Source: a virus
DNA: 30,535 nt
IMG/VR virus record: IMGVR_UViG_3300006805_000106
Span: 1 to 30,535 of that record
Direction: 5' to 3' (one strand)
Shown here: piece by piece, positions 30,401 through 30,535 of the stretch
Layout of the letters: each line of letters begins with the position of its first letter
Numbering within the stretch: the first letter of the stretch is position 1
The notes under the pieces: generated by a model
The model's input: the letters and a program-made list of their open reading frames with translations, nothing else
Database searches by the model: none
Told to the model about the DNA's origin: nothing
Made by a program: the position numbers and the translations under genes

Positions 30401-30535
30401 CTCAAGGCGATCCGCGAAGGCGCTCAAGGGGTGTCGAACTACAACGGCGAGCCCTTGATGGACCTGACCGGCATGGAAACGCTTGGCCGGTTCATCGGCT
30501 TCGCCCCCGCGCGCGCTGGCGAGATGTTCGAGGCC
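21485..30535 (+). CDS. Giant PLxRFG polyvalent virion protein (3017+ codons, runs off window)
   Basis: I translated one uninterrupted frame from the ATG (ATGA overlap with the gene before) to the last base, without a stop. Order of parts: a helical N-terminus and Pro/Ala linker (1-100); a domain with DTLLGRIAQLGGLNM and MVFRVDGRRIDELAGLL (about 105-245); an acidic region holding a nested ORF; a region with ERYGYVHSPELFEKSD (about 365-460); a charged coiled coil ending QSDIF (about 613); helical regions; GGNYSSYRGNGAVPGFQF (about 1100); an adenine methyltransferase (about 1470-1715); a zinc metallopeptidase (about 1735-1975); a Cys-His-Asp domain (about 2040-2190); and the PLxRFG tail (2200 onward). 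Large polyvalent proteins of this type, such as P1 DarB in part, are packaged and injected to protect the DNA. The 3' end and any further domains are outside. Confidence 0.9.
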   Translation, partial: MSRAGTCVLRHFGKKSPIAAYRADMEADVSELVSDGMEQDAAWLQVVDAKLAELTGEQTRISQEVADAYAKTPAGKPLAAAPTTQPAPDGGTAAPTVVAAPEKPRIFKSRKNAEAEKKRLGNENRIQKVKGGYVLRKKTDKELAAEVKGSARLKRGKGDTLLGRIAQLGGLNMGAKADTIGQGNKNAGGKMVFRVDGRRIDELAGLLHDEGFIPQDEFDDDGGVRWLEAAIEAEVAGRRTHYSQNDEDWMEAAVRAAQGESPDYEANGVTDEALAEAAYFEATRREQEAVDAIADAVFDAQSDDDAIEAFWSSLAEVEAEEQRYGQADSDAEDATSDRQTPGAAESRAQQGAGDGAGGAEGQARYEVGRSLTREQRKKVLGTLVDVYKAKGAPREQKGIGRGGNERYGYVHSPELFEKSDITGAMVRYHVTLPDGRIAHPSELFPDFTQAQIDTALIEQAAAEKQDAASQKEVEERADRRGKDTDAAARADFFARNAEVNARAADLMVLTKGGKFFATTADDAAHITRLKRAGWAEGLAETGLTLEAQTPADLRAKAEREAAALETEAKQKAAEQKRLAKEAEAREVNDRARQDASADNFVLGQDANDALSGQSDIFSQPAPVAEEPAPAELDAIDERIAAAEAAGVTLSVEDKDNIRAALEKADGLRAKAGGISRANDPMRDSFPLGGGFGRGSERSRDRKIDASVKRAVGAVAAFNKADQAEKYAEALLGGKGTAADLMLRAARTLETRRLLVTKLLEWKKGDKIGPVTIERINKDRDGYPATYTISGDGIIKGVMDKVDVAREMFGGDKDAFRNMVDDVLGGKPPTPTPQQRLEATRAEPPKSAVDAFKEIMSRLYDGTLPLDEFKAAFTRLVGDEAGTRAALNAMTKDELIRMFGIRRDDGKKAELVDTAYGAMLNGFALGKSYGSNSYVLSSTASAVAYKARQAAALRELVANQTAEDLATFAAEVKAEREERASKREAMKASIENPKTLDDFKRFMSYHQQDGKTYKEARFMLTPEQRATFDELAGESTRSSRKQTTDAERATVRVAGQTVDGDIIATKHTRDGHDLYVVRLAERVSAEDYRTLLAGAKRIGGNYSSYRGNGAVPGFQFRTREQAEAFRTLAGGDNAPAQEAAQERRDAFADDRSQTASQRLAEMADRLEERADESLSRERKTNTQRRAGQAASAEVSANAEKAMGRTMRNLANAIDAGRAKFLDRVRQKVQVELLQRLVANAQGDYLRARYPAYIDQEKHKGERPTGETADYADFPTFTAYRSDLASLGRQLLEVDGTKLFGQRLMKVADDVTDAYLTFAKTEPRVKVFSAAGGGAAVMPTMDAANAAIVRSGYKGKAIAFQIKRGQYGVIMSPSAAIEQGIWKGDGDKRISLDPEFGAELVEKIGRANRRGARVSVPWQFETAHDRRKALARMGIETPAEMRAALREFIGLREQAAEPDKVKAMERAMIGRRNDGLDFFPTPGGTADAMIEAAAVEPGMRVLEPSAGMGHIAERLRAAGVEPEVGEVSNARIELLEAKGFNVVARDFLDFNDANQDARGFTYGDVFRAPDGTLGILRGSNGLGGDRVGLAPLDASGQPDMRRSRWETFGDLEPVEKRGVGSGYDRILMNPPFSDGRDIQHVRHAYSLLKPGGRLVALMGESAFTNQNKRAAEFREWLESVGGTEEKLAEGTFNDSNLPVNTGANARMVVIEKPGSRSEQLSIDAAPASAQDAANGQAPDDQRALFDIFARRIAATYGGARAGMLYARPAGSGGAAVSGRTLQSIANVAKAIFGHEVVYVGFKGTPFFNGAVSDAIPNTIFLNADSQRPLLAVLGHELLHKLRASDEVAYRTLASRLNRLLKGESRYRDKLEAAYRAAGLTLPINWAEELHADVVGDFFTDPQFWRDMAGEQPRLFKRVADAVLKFLDDVAQKIGNLRPFGTEQYLKDINDARAAVVEAMQGFSKSQGEVASAADAIQAEHYSIADKNGGIIRVVPIQLGDGPNWVVTRNLPNGQHHLGYFKSESEANEAAERERVEAKRAAGQGSRWWVPNPAEPVQSAGGGRLDSLGRVRALKATLDAQAQSIKTRADGLQLEQMADRAGFCYKLAAEASAAGLGDMVIGRADNDGSPEWHAVVMRDGMTYDPTFGKWFEPGIYEALGFRAHTTLTPQAVRDYISTSGGFAPDARRLKLDAGDIQFSIADQNIRTAQDLIDAKQPRPERVRSFMKSANDAMRKFVLGAYTRDQIADIYGKEIPPVKEYDDLTRAMENERSKMASDADDLYTKWAKINPEVNDRLAKVMLESTVAGVHPDGPFSTEAEAGSWRETQLRLANKKRSQDYGRLRNEFKALPPEAQAMYKQVRDFHAGVLAKLRKGLEDRIMRQVDDSAIRAAVLTSIREKFDGYLGEGPYFPLSRFGDYLVIAEKGDDRFVASYATSGESAAAARRLKAEGYTVKQRVAKEYSRAMDGSAGKFIGDVLMAVDKLDFDEAAVGTRDVKAQLMDDINQLAIAALPDLSYRKHFMHRTGTPGFSNDVMRGLASSTFHAASHIARLNHGDKMTSALEGAYTAIDNAPEGDFELHTQVLNELTKRHEAMLNPNTHPIASMLNQVGFVMYLGASPAAGIINALQPMMVTMPYLGARYGFGKSNATMTKAYADILGGSKFNRASGWRAADSKNLSASEVAMMKQLEDEGAIDLTQAHELAQATSRDTGNVAHTKAAFAMSRAMKIVAWTFHIPEVMNRQVTALSAYRLEMQKSGDDAKAKEAARTAIDRTQFNYTSSNRARYMQGNVARVLLQFKQYAQNMTYLLGRAAHEALKGETPEARSIARKQLVATMGVTWAMAGALGLPGIGSVMGLMGMFVSAMDDDDEPWDWKVEMRNALADTVGKDAGEVISHGIPRALMPWDVASRVGMGDMWWRSNDREGQNPREAWAADMQNLLGPSAGTMMGLYTAADQMARGNWSKAVEAMVPKAIRDPLKAIREGAQGVSNYNGEPLMDLTGMETLGRFIGFAPARAGEMFEA
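22455..22586 (+). CDS. Candidate overprinted small gene in +1 frame (43 aa)
   Basis: Inside the giant gene, GAGGA (22442-22446) stands eight bases before an ATG that opens a +1 frame. The product is a basic amphipathic helix (TPKMQQAIAKLRALPKAERS, then LAMARAVLKDKPATK). About 37 of its 43 codons end in G or C. The enclosing frame has only about 20 of 44 and reads as a disordered Gln/Gly/Ala stretch. This inversion suggests selection on the nested frame. The function is unknown. Confidence 0.5.
   Translation: MGKPTLTPKMQQAIAKLRALPKAERSKVLAMARAVLKDKPATK
25890..26640 (+). other. DarB-like N6-adenine methyltransferase module of the giant protein
   Basis: FFPTPGGTADAMIEAA leads into the SAM-binding motif VLEPSAGMGH (residues 1499-1508), then RDFLDFND (about 1543-1550) and the catalytic ILMNPPFSDG with N1627-P-P-F1630. 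KPGGRLVALMGE follows. All motifs of a gamma-type DNA adenine methyltransferase are intact. About 65 residues are inserted between FLDFND and NPPF. P1 DarB carries such a domain and protects DNA from type I restriction; the same role is inferred here. Confidence 0.85.
26685..27415 (+). other. Zinc metallopeptidase module of the giant protein
   Basis: GHELLHKL gives the HExxH motif (H1833, E1834, H1837). WAEELHADVVGDFF follows about 46 residues later and supplies a likely third zinc ligand in the E1885/E1886 pair. The module begins near IFARRIAATYGG and ends before YSIAD. It may cleave host proteins after injection or process the giant protein itself; neither can be read from the sequence. Confidence 0.75.
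26757..26876 (+). CDS. Possible overprinted small ORF in +1 frame (39 aa)
   Basis: GGAGG (26747-26751) lies five bases before a GTG that opens a +1 frame within the metallopeptidase module. The product (VLECFTLALREAEARLSAEE and so on) is a plausible helix. G/C-ending codons number about 26 of 39, against about 20 of 40 for the enclosing frame. That frame is itself a sensible protein here, so the case is weaker than for the two other nested ORFs. Confidence 0.33.
   Translation: MLECFTLALREAEARLSAEELFSRLQTSPKPSSGMKSSM
27660..28066 (+). other. Candidate Cys-His-Asp (papain/transglutaminase-like) module
   Basis: Within the giant protein, GFCYKLAAEA (C2101), WHAVVM (H2130) and TYDPTFGKW (D2141) occur in the order and spacing of a small papain-like or transglutaminase-like fold. 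The module lies between the linkers YSIAD (1979-1983) and FSIAD (2195-2199). It could be a protease, deamidase or transglutaminase acting on host targets. The assignment rests on the triad and local patterns only. Confidence 0.5.
28080..30535 (+). other. PLxRFG tail region of the giant protein
   Basis: PLSRFG at 28706-28723 (residues 2408-2413) matches the signature that names this class. After it come HFMHRTGTPGFSNDVMRGLA, a hydrophobic segment (VGFVMYLGASPAAGIINALQ, about 2605-2640), YTSSNRARYMQGNVARVLLQ with FKQYAQNMTYLLGR, and a second hydrophobic stretch (about 2826-2865) ending in DDDDEPWDW. These are hallmarks of the C-terminal part of PLxRFG proteins, which probably contact membrane or other virion proteins. 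Confidence 0.88.

Noticed and set aside
1-30535. tRNA genes, CRISPR arrays, insertion sequences, attachment sites
   Set aside because: None was noticed by eye: no cloverleaf, spaced direct-repeat array, transposase motif or terminal inverted repeats. A covariance-model search would settle tRNAs.

Overview
The window is the virion-structure half of a tailed phage (or prophage) genome. It is strongly G+C-rich with a marked preference for G/C-ending codons, which suggests a high-GC proteobacterial host; no host gene, integrase or tRNA was seen that would fix the host or show integration. Every supported gene lies on the + strand and they are packed almost without gaps. Podovirus-like morphology is inferred: there is a portal, an N4-gp56-type capsid protein, a short-tail adaptor and nozzle and a run of ejection-type proteins, but no tape measure, sheath or tail-tube gene.

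Layout: (1) 3-938, C-terminal part of the large terminase. (2) 978-5236, small structural protein, very long portal, two small coupled genes, a terminator-like hairpin and the scaffold. (3) 5257-7926, major capsid protein, two small capsid-associated candidates, a strong terminator and an AT-hook protein. (4) 7940-11225, head-tail adaptor, nozzle and a small fibre-like protein. (5) 11238-17774, a block of Ala/Gly-rich, coiled-coil or hydrophobic proteins typical of DNA-ejection proteins. (6) 17778-21204, beta-rich appendage proteins, including two related tandem genes and one with LTGSG-type repeats, with a small zinc-ribbon gene among them. (7) 21201-30535, a small membrane-anchored protein coupled to one uninterrupted reading frame of at least 3017 codons that runs off the window.

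This giant frame is a polyvalent protein of the PLxRFG class. It carries a DarB-like N6-adenine methyltransferase (NPPF), a zinc metallopeptidase (HELLH), a candidate Cys-His-Asp papain-like domain and a PLxRFG tail with hydrophobic segments. It is probably packaged in the virion and delivered with the DNA to protect it and disarm the host early. Its enzymatic modules are separated by short SI-D/SIAD linkers.

The most unusual signal is a set of short +1-frame ORFs inside long virion genes (16756-16977, 22455-22586 and, weaker, 26757-26876). Each begins behind a good Shine-Dalgarno sequence. In the first two, the nested frame shows the phage's high-GC3 codon usage while the host frame loses it and becomes low-complexity. 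They look like overprinted small genes placed in disordered linkers. No stretch longer than 300 bases lacks a gene.
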